A DNA stretch of 40,942 nt from Spirochaetales bacterium. Lineage in GTDB: Bacteria; Spirochaetota; Spirochaetia; DSM-2461. Of this stretch, positions 32,668 through 40,942 are shown one piece after another. Where the stretch lies: positions 1-40,942 of the forward strand of contig JAQQAM010000276.1 of assembly GCA_028532905.1 (NCBI GenBank), written 5' to 3'. The notes under the pieces are model-generated. The model was not told the origin of the DNA, searched no databases, and saw only the letters and a program-made list of their open reading frames with translations. A program made the position numbers and the translations under genes. Position 1 is the first letter of the stretch, and every line of letters begins with the position of its first letter.

Positions 32668-33477
32668 TTATTCGCCGTCTTCCTCGACCTTGGCCTCTTC
32701 AATCTGCATTTCCAGATCTGCCAGTTTCACCTGCATGGACTGAATACTCTTCTCAATCCTTTTCTTCTGAGACTCAAGACGCTTCAAAGTCATCACCGGT
32801 TCCGGTTTTTCCTGACGGATCGCCTGCTTCACCATATCCTGACTCTGTCCGTCCTTGAAAGCCTGCTCCATCTCTTTCCGTTTCTGGGGTTCCTTCACTC
32901 CGGAAACGATTTTCATATTTTCGTAACCGATTTCAGGGTCCACATCCATGGCATAAACTTTCATAATGGATTTGGCCGAGTTTCTGTTCATTCCCAGTGC
33001 CCGGTCGACATAGTCTTCAAAAATAGCATGGTTCTGCTGGCAAAGATCCAGCGCCTGTATCAAAAGCTTTCCGAAATCTTTCATAACCTTGCCGTTTACA
33101 GAGAGATACTTACTCTTGATTTCTGAAGTCAGTTCCTTGAAGCGGTTGTCTTCCTCAAATACATTGATATAGATTCCCAGCTCTTCCGCCTTGCTCAGGA
33201 GTCTGTGGAATATATCCCAGAACAGCACCGTATGGGAGCGCATGGTGACCTGCCCCTCATGCTGTGTAAACTGAATATGATGGGCAAACTCGTGAATTGC
33301 CGTATAGACAAGGGCATTGTCATCTGTAAAGTTTTTATTATGGATTATGATTTCCTGTTTCTCCGGATGATACAGACCATCGACCTTCTTACTGGTTTTA
33401 CCGGAAAAGACAAGATCGAAATCCACAACGGTGTTGTCAATCTGAAGTAATTTTTCCTTAACCTGTTCCTGATTCAT
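32668..33477 (-). CDS. Putative zinc metallopeptidase-like (HExxH) protein, function unknown
   Basis: A 269-residue protein with no signal peptide. Residues ~1-100 resemble a small zincin: TAIHEFAHHIQFTQHEG gives HEFAH (His62, Glu63, His66), with His73 six residues after the HExxH as another possible ligand. Strand-like segments precede it (LVFSGKTSKKVDGLYHPEKQEIIIH). The middle is helical and the last ~65 residues are a charged coiled coil (LKRLESQKKRIEKSIQSMQVKLADLEMQIEE). I do not recognise the family and find no close parallel to named peptidases. Its activity is inferred only from the motif. It lies between the ABC-F gene (divergent) and udk. AGGAA precedes the ATG by 7 nt. Confidence 0.75.
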   Translation of the reverse strand: MNQEQVKEKLLQIDNTVVDFDLVFSGKTSKKVDGLYHPEKQEIIIHNKNFTDDNALVYTAIHEFAHHIQFTQHEGQVTMRSHTVLFWDIFHRLLSKAEELGIYINVFEEDNRFKELTSEIKSKYLSVNGKVMKDFGKLLIQALDLCQQNHAIFEDYVDRALGMNRNSAKSIMKVYAMDVDPEIGYENMKIVSGVKEPQKRKEMEQAFKDGQSQDMVKQAIRQEKPEPVMTLKRLESQKKRIEKSIQSMQVKLADLEMQIEEAKVEEDGE

Positions 33478-33598
33478 TCAATATTTCCTGTGTGTTTAAG
33501 TTTGAGTCCTACTCTAATGCCTGGCAGAAGATTTGTCCATATCTAAAGGCCTTACTAGTCCTTTTGAGACCCTCCATGATAGAATCATTCTCAAAATT

Positions 33599-35476
33599 AT
33601 GAATCTGATATCAATCGACAATATAAGTATAAACAGAGGCGGCAATAATCTTGTTGCCGGCAGTTCTTTCGGCATAGATTCGGAAGACAAAATTGCCCTG
33701 ATCGGAAGTAACGGCTGCGGAAAATCATCCCTTATTTCCGTTTTAACCGGAGATTCCGAGGCCGATGAGGGACAGGTGTCCAGGAACAATGAGCTTTATA
33801 TCAGCCGTGTGGAACAGCAGCCCTCCTTTTCGGATGAAGAAAGGGTACTGGATTTTATTTTCAAGGACCCCAGCAGACAGATGGAGCTGGTCCGGGACTA
33901 CGAACTCTGCAGCAGAAAGATGGAAGAGAATGCCCAGGATGAGGCTGTCCTTGAAGAATTCCATACTCTGACGGAGCAGATGGAAAAATGGAACTGCTGG
34001 GAGCTGGAAAGCCGTATCAAATCACTTCTCTCAGAGTTGAAGATCACCGATTTCAATGCGCCTATGAAATCCCTTTCCGGGGGTATGGTAAAAAAAGCCG
34101 CACTGGTACGAGCTCTGTGTCAGGATTACAATCTTCTGATTCTGGATGAGCCCACCAACCACCTGGATATCCCCACCATTGAATGGCTTCAGGAATACCT
34201 GATGAAATCGGACAAAGCCTTTCTTCTGGTAACCCATGACCGCTACTTTATGGAAAACATATGCAACAGGATACTGGAGATCGACGAACAGCAGGTATTC
34301 CAGTACAAAGGGAACTACTCCCGCTACCTGGACCAGAAAGCCCTGCGCCAGAATATTGAAAACCGCCGGCAAGCCCGAATTGAGTCCATTCTCCGTCAGG
34401 AACTGAAATGGATCAGCCGGGGCCCCAGAGCCCGTGCGGGTAAGGATAAAAAGCGGACGGCCAATTTCTACAATCTGATGGATGAGAAAAGCCGGGATGC
34501 CGTGAGCAGCGCCGAGTTCAGCTCCAGCTTCAGACGCCTGGGAAAAAAGATTCTCCATCTGAAGAATATTGAGTTCTCCTATGGTGAGAAGAAAGTCATC
34601 AACCCTTTTACCTACCAGTTCCGCAGGGGTGAGCGGATTGGACTGATTGGCCCTAACGGTTCGGGAAAAACAACCCTGCTGAATCTGATCAGCGGGGCTC
34701 TTACACCGGAAGCCGGGAGCATAGACATGGGGATCAATACCCATATCGGTTACTTTGATCAGACCGGTTCAGTTCTGAAAAGCGATATGAAGGTCATGGA
34801 ATATCTCCATGAGCATGCAGAAAAGATTACCCTGGCAGACGGAAGTATTCTGACGCCCTCCCAGCTGCTGGAGCGTTTCTTGTTCCCCAAATCCCTGTAC
34901 TATACTCCTCTGGGAGATATTTCAGGCGGTGAACGGAGACGACTTTATCTGATCAGGATTCTTCTGAGCAATCCGAACTTTCTCCTTTTCGATGAGCCTA
35001 CCAACGATCTGGACCTGCAGACACTGACCATGCTGGAAGATTACCTGATGGACTTTCCCGGCTGCCTGATGCTTGTATCCCACGACCGGTATTTCCTGGA
35101 CAGGGTTACGGATTTTCAGTTTGTTTTCGATACCAGCGGGACGATTCACGGATTCTCGGGAACCTACAGCGAGTACAAAGCCCTGCTCAGTGAACAGAAA
35201 AGCACAGAGACTGCCGCCGCGCCTAAAAAGGAAAACCGGCAGGTCATACAGAGGGAAAGAAAACTCAGCTATAAAGAAAAAACCGAATATGAGGGGATGG
35301 AAGAGTATATTCTTGATCTGGAAGGCCGTATTGAGGAGAAGGAAGCTGCCTTTTCCGCCCCCGGATTCGATCCCGAATCAGCAGGGGCACTGACAGCTGA
35401 GTACGATGCTCTCAAGCAGGAACTGGAAGAAAAGTATGCCCGATGGGAGGAACTCTCCCGTCTTGCGGGAGATTAA
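33599..35476 (+). CDS. ABC-F ATPase, Uup-like
   Basis: A 625-residue soluble protein with two ABC domains and no membrane segments. NBD1 has Walker A GSNGCGKS (36-43), signature LSGGM (159-163) and Walker B LLILDEPTNHLD. NBD2 has GPNGSGKTT (351-359), ISGGERRRLYLIRILL and LLFDEPTNDLD. The linker contains ELKWISRGPRARAGKDKKR, typical of Uup. A C-terminal coiled coil, also a Uup feature (about 560-620), is present. ABC-F proteins act on ribosomes or, for Uup, affect DNA and ribosome quality. I set the start at ATG 33599, which begins the usual MNLISIDNISI sequence. A TTG at 33533 lacks any site. No Shine-Dalgarno is clear. The stop shares 4 bp with the dac gene (TTAA). Confidence 0.9.
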   Translation: MNLISIDNISINRGGNNLVAGSSFGIDSEDKIALIGSNGCGKSSLISVLTGDSEADEGQVSRNNELYISRVEQQPSFSDEERVLDFIFKDPSRQMELVRDYELCSRKMEENAQDEAVLEEFHTLTEQMEKWNCWELESRIKSLLSELKITDFNAPMKSLSGGMVKKAALVRALCQDYNLLILDEPTNHLDIPTIEWLQEYLMKSDKAFLLVTHDRYFMENICNRILEIDEQQVFQYKGNYSRYLDQKALRQNIENRRQARIESILRQELKWISRGPRARAGKDKKRTANFYNLMDEKSRDAVSSAEFSSSFRRLGKKILHLKNIEFSYGEKKVINPFTYQFRRGERIGLIGPNGSGKTTLLNLISGALTPEAGSIDMGINTHIGYFDQTGSVLKSDMKVMEYLHEHAEKITLADGSILTPSQLLERFLFPKSLYYTPLGDISGGERRRLYLIRILLSNPNFLLFDEPTNDLDLQTLTMLEDYLMDFPGCLMLVSHDRYFLDRVTDFQFVFDTSGTIHGFSGTYSEYKALLSEQKSTETAAAPKKENRQVIQRERKLSYKEKTEYEGMEEYILDLEGRIEEKEAAFSAPGFDPESAGALTAEYDALKQELEEKYARWEELSRLAGD

Positions 35477-36714
35477 TTCCGGTTCATACCTTCTTTCAGA
35501 GCTCTCCACTGCAGGGTGAAAAAGTCTCTCAGCCGACTATACCAGGCTCCCTGATTCAGATCTTCAGCCAGAACGATCTCTCCTGTGTCCAGCAGCACAC
35601 CGTCCAGGTAGTATTCCACTGATCCCAGCTTTGTACCGGCAGAGAGAGGAGCAAATACCTCATCCGCAAGGGCGATCCGGCTTTCTATCCGTTCCAGCTC
35701 TTCCCGGGAGAGAACCATCTCAGCCGGATATTCAGGAACTGGCAGCACAGCAGGTACATCCCCATACCAGGCTTTCACTTCATCCACCTGTATTTCAGGA
35801 AAGGGATGATAGGAAAAATTGGAAAATCCGTACTCCAGAAGCATTTCCGATTCTTTCGCTCTGAGCTGGAGTCCCTGATAATAGGTATCTGTTCTGATCC
35901 CCATAATAATGCTGATCAGTCTCTGACCGTCCCGTATGGCGGTTCCTGTAAAGTTGAATCCCGATTCATCGATATAGCCGGTTTTAAGACCGTCCACACC
36001 GTCCACTCGTCCCAGCAGTAGATTGGTATTCCTTTTTTTGCGGGGAACTTCAATCCGGAAGGTTTTTCCCTCGGGCATATTCTGAGGCAGAGGATAGACC
36101 ATAAACTCCTGGGAATGCAGCTCCTCCAGGGCTTCGGGGTACAGAGAAATATAGGCTCTGGCCAGCAGGGCAAAATCCTCAGCCGTAACCATATTGAATT
36201 TACTCCACCCGTCGGGATCCACAAAGACAGTTGAATCCATGCCCAGAGACCAGGCCCGCTCATTCATTTTATCAATAAAAGAGCGGAGATCCGGACCCAG
36301 AAGACCGGCGATGGCATAGGCCGCATCATTTCCCGATGAAATGGCCAGTCCCTTCATCAGATCCAGAACCGAGACTTCCTGCCCCTCTTCCAGAAGCATA
36401 AGAGAAGAAAAGGGAGGCCGTGAAAAGGATGATCCCTTTTCATCGATCGTGACAATCTGGTCTTTGGACAGCTCACCGGCGGCAATAGCATCGTAGCAGA
36501 GCAGAAGGGTCATCACTTTCGTCATGGAGGCAGGGGGGATTCTTTTATCCTGATTTTTTCCGTAAAGAATACGACCGGTATCATAGTCCACAAGGAGAGC
36601 CGAAAGAGCGCTGAGCCGGGGGGGCTCCACACCGGCTGAACTGTTTTGAGCAGACAGGCCTGTACTCAGAAATAATATAAATGCAACAATGAGAATATTC
36701 AGTTTTTTAATCAT
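35473..36714 (-). CDS. D-alanyl-D-alanine carboxypeptidase (PBP5/DacA family)
   Basis: Trims the terminal D-Ala from peptidoglycan pentapeptides in the periplasm. The 413-residue precursor has a signal peptide (NILIVAFILFLSTGLSAQ) and the three catalytic motifs of class C low-molecular-weight penicillin-binding proteins: SMTK (Ser63-Lys66), SGN (127-129) and KTG (244-246). The C-terminal beta-rich PBP5_C domain runs from about 290 to 385 and is followed by a short amphipathic helix that could anchor it. It ends in the minus operon that begins with the Bax-inhibitor-1 gene, 9 nt after the aminopeptidase, and overlaps the convergent Uup gene by 4 bp. Confidence 0.93.
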   Translation of the reverse strand: MIKKLNILIVAFILFLSTGLSAQNSSAGVEPPRLSALSALLVDYDTGRILYGKNQDKRIPPASMTKVMTLLLCYDAIAAGELSKDQIVTIDEKGSSFSRPPFSSLMLLEEGQEVSVLDLMKGLAISSGNDAAYAIAGLLGPDLRSFIDKMNERAWSLGMDSTVFVDPDGWSKFNMVTAEDFALLARAYISLYPEALEELHSQEFMVYPLPQNMPEGKTFRIEVPRKKRNTNLLLGRVDGVDGLKTGYIDESGFNFTGTAIRDGQRLISIIMGIRTDTYYQGLQLRAKESEMLLEYGFSNFSYHPFPEIQVDEVKAWYGDVPAVLPVPEYPAEMVLSREELERIESRIALADEVFAPLSAGTKLGSVEYYLDGVLLDTGEIVLAEDLNQGAWYSRLRDFFTLQWRALKEGMNRN

Positions 36715-36723
36715 GTGTCTCCG

Positions 36724-38028
36724 TCAGAACTCTTTATAATGGGCCATAAAGCTTTTAATCATGGAATCGTGATCTTCCAAAGATACCGTTTCTCTGATGC
36801 TGTGCATACTCCACAGAGGGTTACCCACATCAACCGCCGGAATCCCCAGACGGGCTGCCGCCAGGGGCCCCAGAGTCTTCCCTGTGGGCCTGTCAGAGCG
36901 ATTGATATACGTCTGGGAAGGAACTCCTGCTTTTTCACAGAGTAGCCTGTAACGGGCAGCAGTATCTCCGGTGGAGGCATAGTTCCAGCCCGCATTCTTC
37001 TTTACAGCCGGCCCTCGGTTCATAAGGGGAGTAAAGCCTTCGTCATAAAGATCCGCAAAATTGGGATGAATGGCATGAGCAGCATCTGCTGAAACAATAA
37101 AGGAAGACGCACAGCTCTGCATAAAGCTTTCTCTGTTTCCCCCTGCCGCCAGTACAATTCTCTCCAGAACCAGTTCCAGAAATGAAGAGTCCGCGCCATG
37201 GGGTGTAAGGCTGCCGGTTTCTTCGTTATCAAACAGAGCCGCTACGGTTACAGCAGACTGCCCCTTTACATCTGTTATTGCCTCCAGGGAAGCATGGCAC
37301 ATGGCCAGATTGTCAATCCGGCCGGAACAGAGGAACTCACCCTTCCATCCGCTCAGGGCAGCTTTCTGAGTATCGTAGAGAATCAGATCGGCATCGACTA
37401 TTCTCTGTGCATCAATATTAAGATCTGCGGCAATCAGCTCATACAGGCTTTCCGGCTCCTCAGGGTTGCCGGCAGTTCCGTCCTCCTCAGGTGAACCGCT
37501 TTGAAGAATGCAGCTCAAGTGAGTCTGGGGATTATACTCAAACCCCTTGTTGACAGATCTGTTCAGATGTATTGGAGGATTGGGAATCAGCACTTTACGC
37601 TTGTCATTGTGATACAGAAGAGTCTCTGTTCCCCCCTGACCGTCTTTCACAAGAACACGCCCGGCAATTCCCAGATCTCTATCCAGCCAGGTGGAGAAAA
37701 TAGGTCCCCCCAGGACTTCAACCCCCACGGTCAGCATGCCGTTTTTCTTGACAATAACCCCTTCTTTTAACCGGAAGGACGGACTGTCAGTATGGGCGGT
37801 AACAATTCGAAAAGCTGTTTCACCCTTCAGTTCAGATCCTGTCCGGAAGGCAATCAGAGAACTGCCGTTGCGGATAACATAATAACCCGTATCCGCCTCT
37901 AAAGACCATTTAAGGGTTTCATCCAGGGCCTTGAATCCGGCAGCTGCCAGGCTCTTTACAGCCTCTTCAACAGCATGAAATGCCGTGGGAGACTGATCCA
38001 GGTAATTAATAAGAGACTCTACAGCCAT
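36724..38028 (-). CDS. apeB: M18-family aspartyl-type aminopeptidase
   Basis: A 434-residue dinuclear-zinc aminopeptidase of the cytoplasm that removes acidic or other N-terminal residues. The M18 motifs are present: IVTAHTDSPSF (His79), GRIDNLAMCHA (metal Asp), ALFDNEETGSLTPHGADS (catalytic Glu), DAAHAIHPNF and a C-terminal SMHSIRETVSLED (last metal His). Length agrees with family members of 420-460 residues. It starts 2 nt after the Bax-inhibitor-1 gene and ends 9 nt before the carboxypeptidase, so it is in one operon with them. The operon has no obvious common theme beyond general physiology. Confidence 0.93.
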   Translation of the reverse strand: MAVESLINYLDQSPTAFHAVEEAVKSLAAAGFKALDETLKWSLEADTGYYVIRNGSSLIAFRTGSELKGETAFRIVTAHTDSPSFRLKEGVIVKKNGMLTVGVEVLGGPIFSTWLDRDLGIAGRVLVKDGQGGTETLLYHNDKRKVLIPNPPIHLNRSVNKGFEYNPQTHLSCILQSGSPEEDGTAGNPEEPESLYELIAADLNIDAQRIVDADLILYDTQKAALSGWKGEFLCSGRIDNLAMCHASLEAITDVKGQSAVTVAALFDNEETGSLTPHGADSSFLELVLERIVLAAGGNRESFMQSCASSFIVSADAAHAIHPNFADLYDEGFTPLMNRGPAVKKNAGWNYASTGDTAARYRLLCEKAGVPSQTYINRSDRPTGKTLGPLAAARLGIPAVDVGNPLWSMHSIRETVSLEDHDSMIKSFMAHYKEF

Positions 38029-38030
38029 TA

Positions 38031-38732
38031 TCAGTCCCTTCTGCCCAGAAGTCTGAGGAGGAACATGAACATATTGATGAAATCAAGGTACAGAGTCAGA
38101 GCCCCCAGGATGGAGAGTTTCATAAACCCTTCTTCATTCACAGAATGGCTCATACTGCGGCTCATCATGTTGATTTTCTGTGTGTCGTAGGCAGTCAGTC
38201 CTGTAAAGAGGATCACTCCCGCAAAGGAGATCAGATAATCCATACCGCTGCTTCTTAAGAACATGTTCACAAGAGAGGCGATGATCAGGCCGATCAGCCC
38301 CATCATCAGATAATGCCCCATACCGCTGAGATCTCTTTTTGTTGTAACAGCCCAGAGGCTCATAAATCCGAAAAGAGCCGCTGTGGAAAAAAAGGCATTC
38401 ACAATGGTGCCCAGCTGGTAGACATAAAAAATAGCAGACAGATTAATCCCGTTTAGAGCAGCATAGGCTCCAAAGGAAACGACCGCTGCGCCTACAGTCA
38501 TATTCCCGATATTCCGGGACAGTCTGAATACCAGTATCAGTTCAGCAATTATAACACCGAACATAAGAAGAGGATTTCTGATATAGGAGGCGAAAAAAGG
38601 ACTTCCCGCAAATCCCCAGGCCACAACAGCCGTTAGGAAAAGGCCGGCGGTCATCCAGAGATATACATTTTTCATTATGGTACGGTCCTGAACTGCCTGC
38701 TGGCTGCCGGTACCGGTAAAAGTCTGGTTCAT
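38031..38732 (-). CDS. Bax inhibitor-1 / YccA family membrane protein
   Basis: A 233-residue membrane protein with seven hydrophobic segments (from LWMTAGLFLTAVVAWGF through LYLDFINMFMFLLRLL). The C-terminal signature LTAYDTQKI is typical of BI-1/YbhL/YccA proteins. Members of this family leak calcium or regulate membrane proteases; here the role is not known. The gene starts the minus-strand operon with apeB and the dac gene. CAGGAG lies 6 nt before the ATG. A promoter is visible upstream. Confidence 0.92.
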   Translation of the reverse strand: MNQTFTGTGSQQAVQDRTIMKNVYLWMTAGLFLTAVVAWGFAGSPFFASYIRNPLLMFGVIIAELILVFRLSRNIGNMTVGAAVVSFGAYAALNGINLSAIFYVYQLGTIVNAFFSTAALFGFMSLWAVTTKRDLSGMGHYLMMGLIGLIIASLVNMFLRSSGMDYLISFAGVILFTGLTAYDTQKINMMSRSMSHSVNEEGFMKLSILGALTLYLDFINMFMFLLRLLGRRD

Positions 38733-38764
38733 ACAAAACTCCTGTTAGTTACATATAATGATTT

Positions 38765-38792
38765 AATATACTAATATTCTCTTAAAATGCAA
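38765..38792 (-). promoter_or_regulatory. Promoter of the Bax inhibitor-1 / apeB / dac operon
   Basis: On the minus strand TTGCAT (38792-38787), 16-bp spacer, TATATT (38770-38765). It faces away from the promoter at 38848-38876. Confidence 0.55.
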
Positions 38793-38847
38793 AATATATA
38801 AAGGTTACATGTAGGAAATCTGAATTTCATCATTTTTCCTGTTTCTA

Positions 38848-38876
38848 TTGACAGAAATAGTAAATATGGGAATAAT
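38848..38876 (+). promoter_or_regulatory. Promoter of the second ABC importer operon
   Basis: TTGACA (38848-38853), 17-bp spacer, AATAAT (38871-38876). This gives a leader of about 35 nt with AGGAG (38907-38911). Confidence 0.7.
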
Positions 38877-38917
38877 AGACCTAGTGTTTCTACGAATAAG
38901 AACACCAGGAGAAAATG

Positions 38918-39940
38918 ATGAAAAAATTAACAATGACCCTAATGAGTATTCTCATGCTCACAGCTCTTTTTACAGTATCCTGTAAAAAGTCAGTAGCGGC
39001 ACAGGCCGCTGTAACCGAAGAAAAAGCTGCCCCTCTTAAAATCGGAATTACCAAAATCGTGGCTCACCCTGCACTGGATGCCCTGGAACAGGGAGCCATG
39101 GAAGTCATTCTGGAAACCTATCCCGATGCCCAGTTCGACAATCAGAATGCCAATGGAGATATGAATACTGCCTCCTCAATCGCCCAGAAATTCAAAGCCG
39201 ACAAAGTGGATCTGGCCATCGGTATTGCCACTCCCACAGCCCAGGCCCTTGCCAACACCCTGAAGGACATTCCTGTTCTGTATTCAGCCGTCACAGACCC
39301 TGTTGATGCGGGCCTGGTAGACAGCTACGATCAGGGAGGCATGAACGTCACCGGTATATCCGATATGACCCCTGTAAAAGATCAGATTAAACTGCTCATG
39401 AGCCTCACCGAAGTCAAAACACTGGGACATATCTATACCTCCAGCGAAGCCAATGCCGTCACCCTGGCAAATATGGCCAAAGAAGCCAGTGCAGAACTGG
39501 GAATCGACTTTATTGAAACCACAGTAACCAATTCATCCGAAGTTAAGCAGGCGGCACAAGCCATCGTAGACAAAGTGGATGCCATCTATATCAGTACAGA
39601 CAACACAGTTGTTGCCGCCCTTTCCGGAGTTTCAGATGTGGCCACCAGAAAAGGGATTCCCATTATGTCTGCGGACCCCACATCCGCCTATGACAACGAA
39701 GTTCTGGTAGCCTGGGGATTCGACTATTACAAAATGGGTAAAGCCTGCGGCAGAATGGCTGTAGAAGTCCTTCAGGGAAAGAAAACCTCAGACATTCCTA
39801 CCGGTTTCATGACCAGCGTGGAAGATATTGACCTGCTGATCAATATGGATCTGGCTGAGAAACTCGGCATCTCCATCCCCGGCGATCTTGAAGCCAAAGC
39901 CGGAACCCTTATTAAAAACGGAGAAGTTGTAAAACAGTAG
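38918..39940 (+). CDS. ABC transporter substrate-binding lipoprotein (TrpX/PF04392-like)
   Basis: A ~340-residue periplasmic-type lipoprotein. The signal peptide ends in TVSC, giving the lipidated Cys. The mature protein has the PF04392 features: LKIGITKIVAHPALDALEQGAMEVI, then GIATPTAQALANTLKDIPVLYSAVTDPVDAGLV, and the middle AIYISTDNTVVAALSGV with IPIMSADPTSAYDNEVLVAWGFDY. In some bacteria these importers carry tryptophan or tyrosine (TrpX type); the ligand here is unproven. ATG 38918 has AGGAG 6 nt upstream and ATG 38915 has it 3 nt upstream, so I prefer the second. It is followed by a hairpin and then a permease. Confidence 0.88.
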   Translation: MKKLTMTLMSILMLTALFTVSCKKSVAAQAAVTEEKAAPLKIGITKIVAHPALDALEQGAMEVILETYPDAQFDNQNANGDMNTASSIAQKFKADKVDLAIGIATPTAQALANTLKDIPVLYSAVTDPVDAGLVDSYDQGGMNVTGISDMTPVKDQIKLLMSLTEVKTLGHIYTSSEANAVTLANMAKEASAELGIDFIETTVTNSSEVKQAAQAIVDKVDAIYISTDNTVVAALSGVSDVATRKGIPIMSADPTSAYDNEVLVAWGFDYYKMGKACGRMAVEVLQGKKTSDIPTGFMTSVEDIDLLINMDLAEKLGISIPGDLEAKAGTLIKNGEVVKQ

Positions 39941-39973
39941 CTTGCAAATTAATGATCTAAGCATCATTTTAGA

Positions 39974-40011
39974 GGGACCGGTTGAAAAACTCTTCCGGTC
40001 CCTGTTTTTTT
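39974..40011 (+). terminator. Attenuator-like hairpin between lipoprotein and permease genes
   Basis: GGGACCGG (39974-39981) pairs perfectly with CCGGTCCC (39995-40002) over a 13-base loop. It is followed by TG and seven T. It stands 34 nt after the lipoprotein stop and 35 nt before the permease ATG, as in the nucleoside importer operon. Confidence 0.8.
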
Positions 40012-40045
40012 CAATATTTTTATATATCAACATAAAGAGGTAATA

Positions 40046-40942
40046 ATGATTGAAGGGATTTTAGTGGAAGGTCTCATATTCGGGATATTGGCGATGGCCG
40101 TCTTTATCACCTTCAGAATACTGGACTTCCCCGATCTGACAGTAGACGGGAGTTTTCCTCTGGGAGCGGTGACAGCCGGAAGCTGCCTGATGACCGGTAT
40201 GCATCCCCTCCCTGCACTTCTCCTCGCCTTTCTGGCGGGAGCCGGAGCCGGCACAATAACGGCTCTTATTCACAATAAGCTTAAGGTGCCCAACCTTCTG
40301 GCCGGAATACTCACCATGACCATGCTCTACTCCATCAATATCAGGATACTGGGCAACAGAGCCAACCTGCCCCTTCTGAAGGTGAGAACTGTTATAGATA
40401 TGGTAACCGAACTGACCGGTTCTTTTCTCTCCTATACAGCCGCTCTTGTGGTCCTGTTTCTCCTTGTCTACTTTGTGATCAAGGTCCTGCTGGATCAGTT
40501 TTTCCTGACCGATATGGGACTCTCCCTGGGAGCCATGGGAAACAATGAGCAAATGGTCATCACCCTGGGAGTCAATCCGGAAACAATGAAGATTATCGGA
40601 CTCAGCCTCTCCAACGGACTGGTCGCCCTTTCGGGAGCGTTCTTTGCCCAGTATCAGGGATTCGCCGACGTCAATATGGGAACAGGTGTGGTCGTATCGG
40701 GCCTGGCCATGGTTATGCTGGGAGAATTTCTGATCCGATCCAGTAATATACAGATCCTGACCCTCAGAGCCCTGCTGGGAGCCATTCTGTACAAAGCCAT
40801 CATGTTCTACGGCCGTTACTACGGATACTATATCAACCTGACCCCCAACGACCTGAAGCTCCTTACAGGACTGCTGATCATCCTCTCTCTCATCATATCC
40901 AAGAGCAGAGACGGAAGCCTGATGAAATCAATTCGAGGTAAA
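40046..40942 (+). CDS. ABC transporter permease, second importer (3' end beyond window)
   Basis: 299 codons are visible from ATG 40046 with no stop, so the 3' end is outside the window. GAGGT lies 5 nt upstream of the ATG. The sequence is a membrane permease of the BPD_transp_2 type with about 8 transmembrane segments. It has FRILDFPDLTVDGSFPLGAV near the N-terminus, an ALIHNKLKVPNLLAGILTMTM region and LGAMGNNEQMVITLGVNPETMKIIGLSLSNG, a probable coupling region. This arrangement matches permeases that pair with PF04392 binding proteins. An ATPase gene would be expected next. Confidence 0.9.
   Translation, partial: MIEGILVEGLIFGILAMAVFITFRILDFPDLTVDGSFPLGAVTAGSCLMTGMHPLPALLLAFLAGAGAGTITALIHNKLKVPNLLAGILTMTMLYSINIRILGNRANLPLLKVRTVIDMVTELTGSFLSYTAALVVLFLLVYFVIKVLLDQFFLTDMGLSLGAMGNNEQMVITLGVNPETMKIIGLSLSNGLVALSGAFFAQYQGFADVNMGTGVVVSGLAMVMLGEFLIRSSNIQILTLRALLGAILYKAIMFYGRYYGYYINLTPNDLKLLTGLLIILSLIISKSRDGSLMKSIRGK

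Overview
The window looks like a chromosomal segment of a free-living member of the Spirochaetota (Spirochaetales). I infer this from several gene types seen together: an ~900-residue GreA with a huge helical N-terminal extension, as in Borrelia and Treponema; a BMP/PnrA-type nucleoside ABC transporter; many TPR and ankyrin envelope proteins; and an scpB-scpA-folK-recA neighbourhood. Base composition is moderate and genes are packed tightly, often overlapping by 4 bp or more. I saw no tRNA, rRNA, insertion sequence, phage gene or CRISPR array.

Region 1 (1-11180, all minus strand). From right to left: rpe, three envelope/TPR genes in an overlapping run, recA, folK, scpA, scpB, an RluB-type pseudouridine synthase, cmk, rpsA, and a GAF/AAA+ sigma-54 activator that runs off the left edge. 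This is mostly housekeeping (recombination, chromosome condensation, translation). Several starts are non-ATG, including a CTG start proposed for folK.

Region 2 (11200-18950). A divergent promoter pair at about 11.15-11.27 kb drives rpe leftward and a TPR protein plus giant GreA rightward. The latter pair ends at a strong nested terminator. Then come, on minus, a multi-spanning membrane protein, tex, and a small lipoprotein. rpe and tex both have a -10 box exactly 6 nt before the ATG and no Shine-Dalgarno, which suggests leaderless mRNAs.

Region 3 (18885-29170). A plus-strand BMP-family lipoprotein, ATPase and two permeases form a nucleoside importer with an attenuator-like hairpin after the lipoprotein gene. 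It converges on a minus-strand catabolic and salvage operon: thymidine kinase-like protein, L-serine dehydratase, deoC, deoB and a URO-D-superfamily protein. Importer, deoB, deoC and the kinase-like protein make sense together as nucleoside uptake and use. udk is 3 kb further on.

Region 4 (29400-38735). A large ankyrin-repeat lipoprotein (plus) and udk (minus) share a bidirectional terminator. Upstream of udk lies an unrecognised HExxH protein. A Uup-type ABC-F ATPase (plus) overlaps tail-to-tail with a minus operon of Bax-inhibitor-1 protein, M18 aminopeptidase and D-Ala-D-Ala carboxypeptidase.

Region 5 (38848-40942). A second ABC importer begins: lipoprotein, hairpin, and a permease that runs off the right edge.

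The most interesting items are the TPR-Tudor-like-GreA fusion with its TPR partner, the leaderless promoter architecture, the HExxH protein, the zinc-site URO-D protein in a nucleoside operon, the serine dehydratase lacking the usual C-terminal cysteine, and the sigma-54 activator with GAFTDA instead of GAFTGA.
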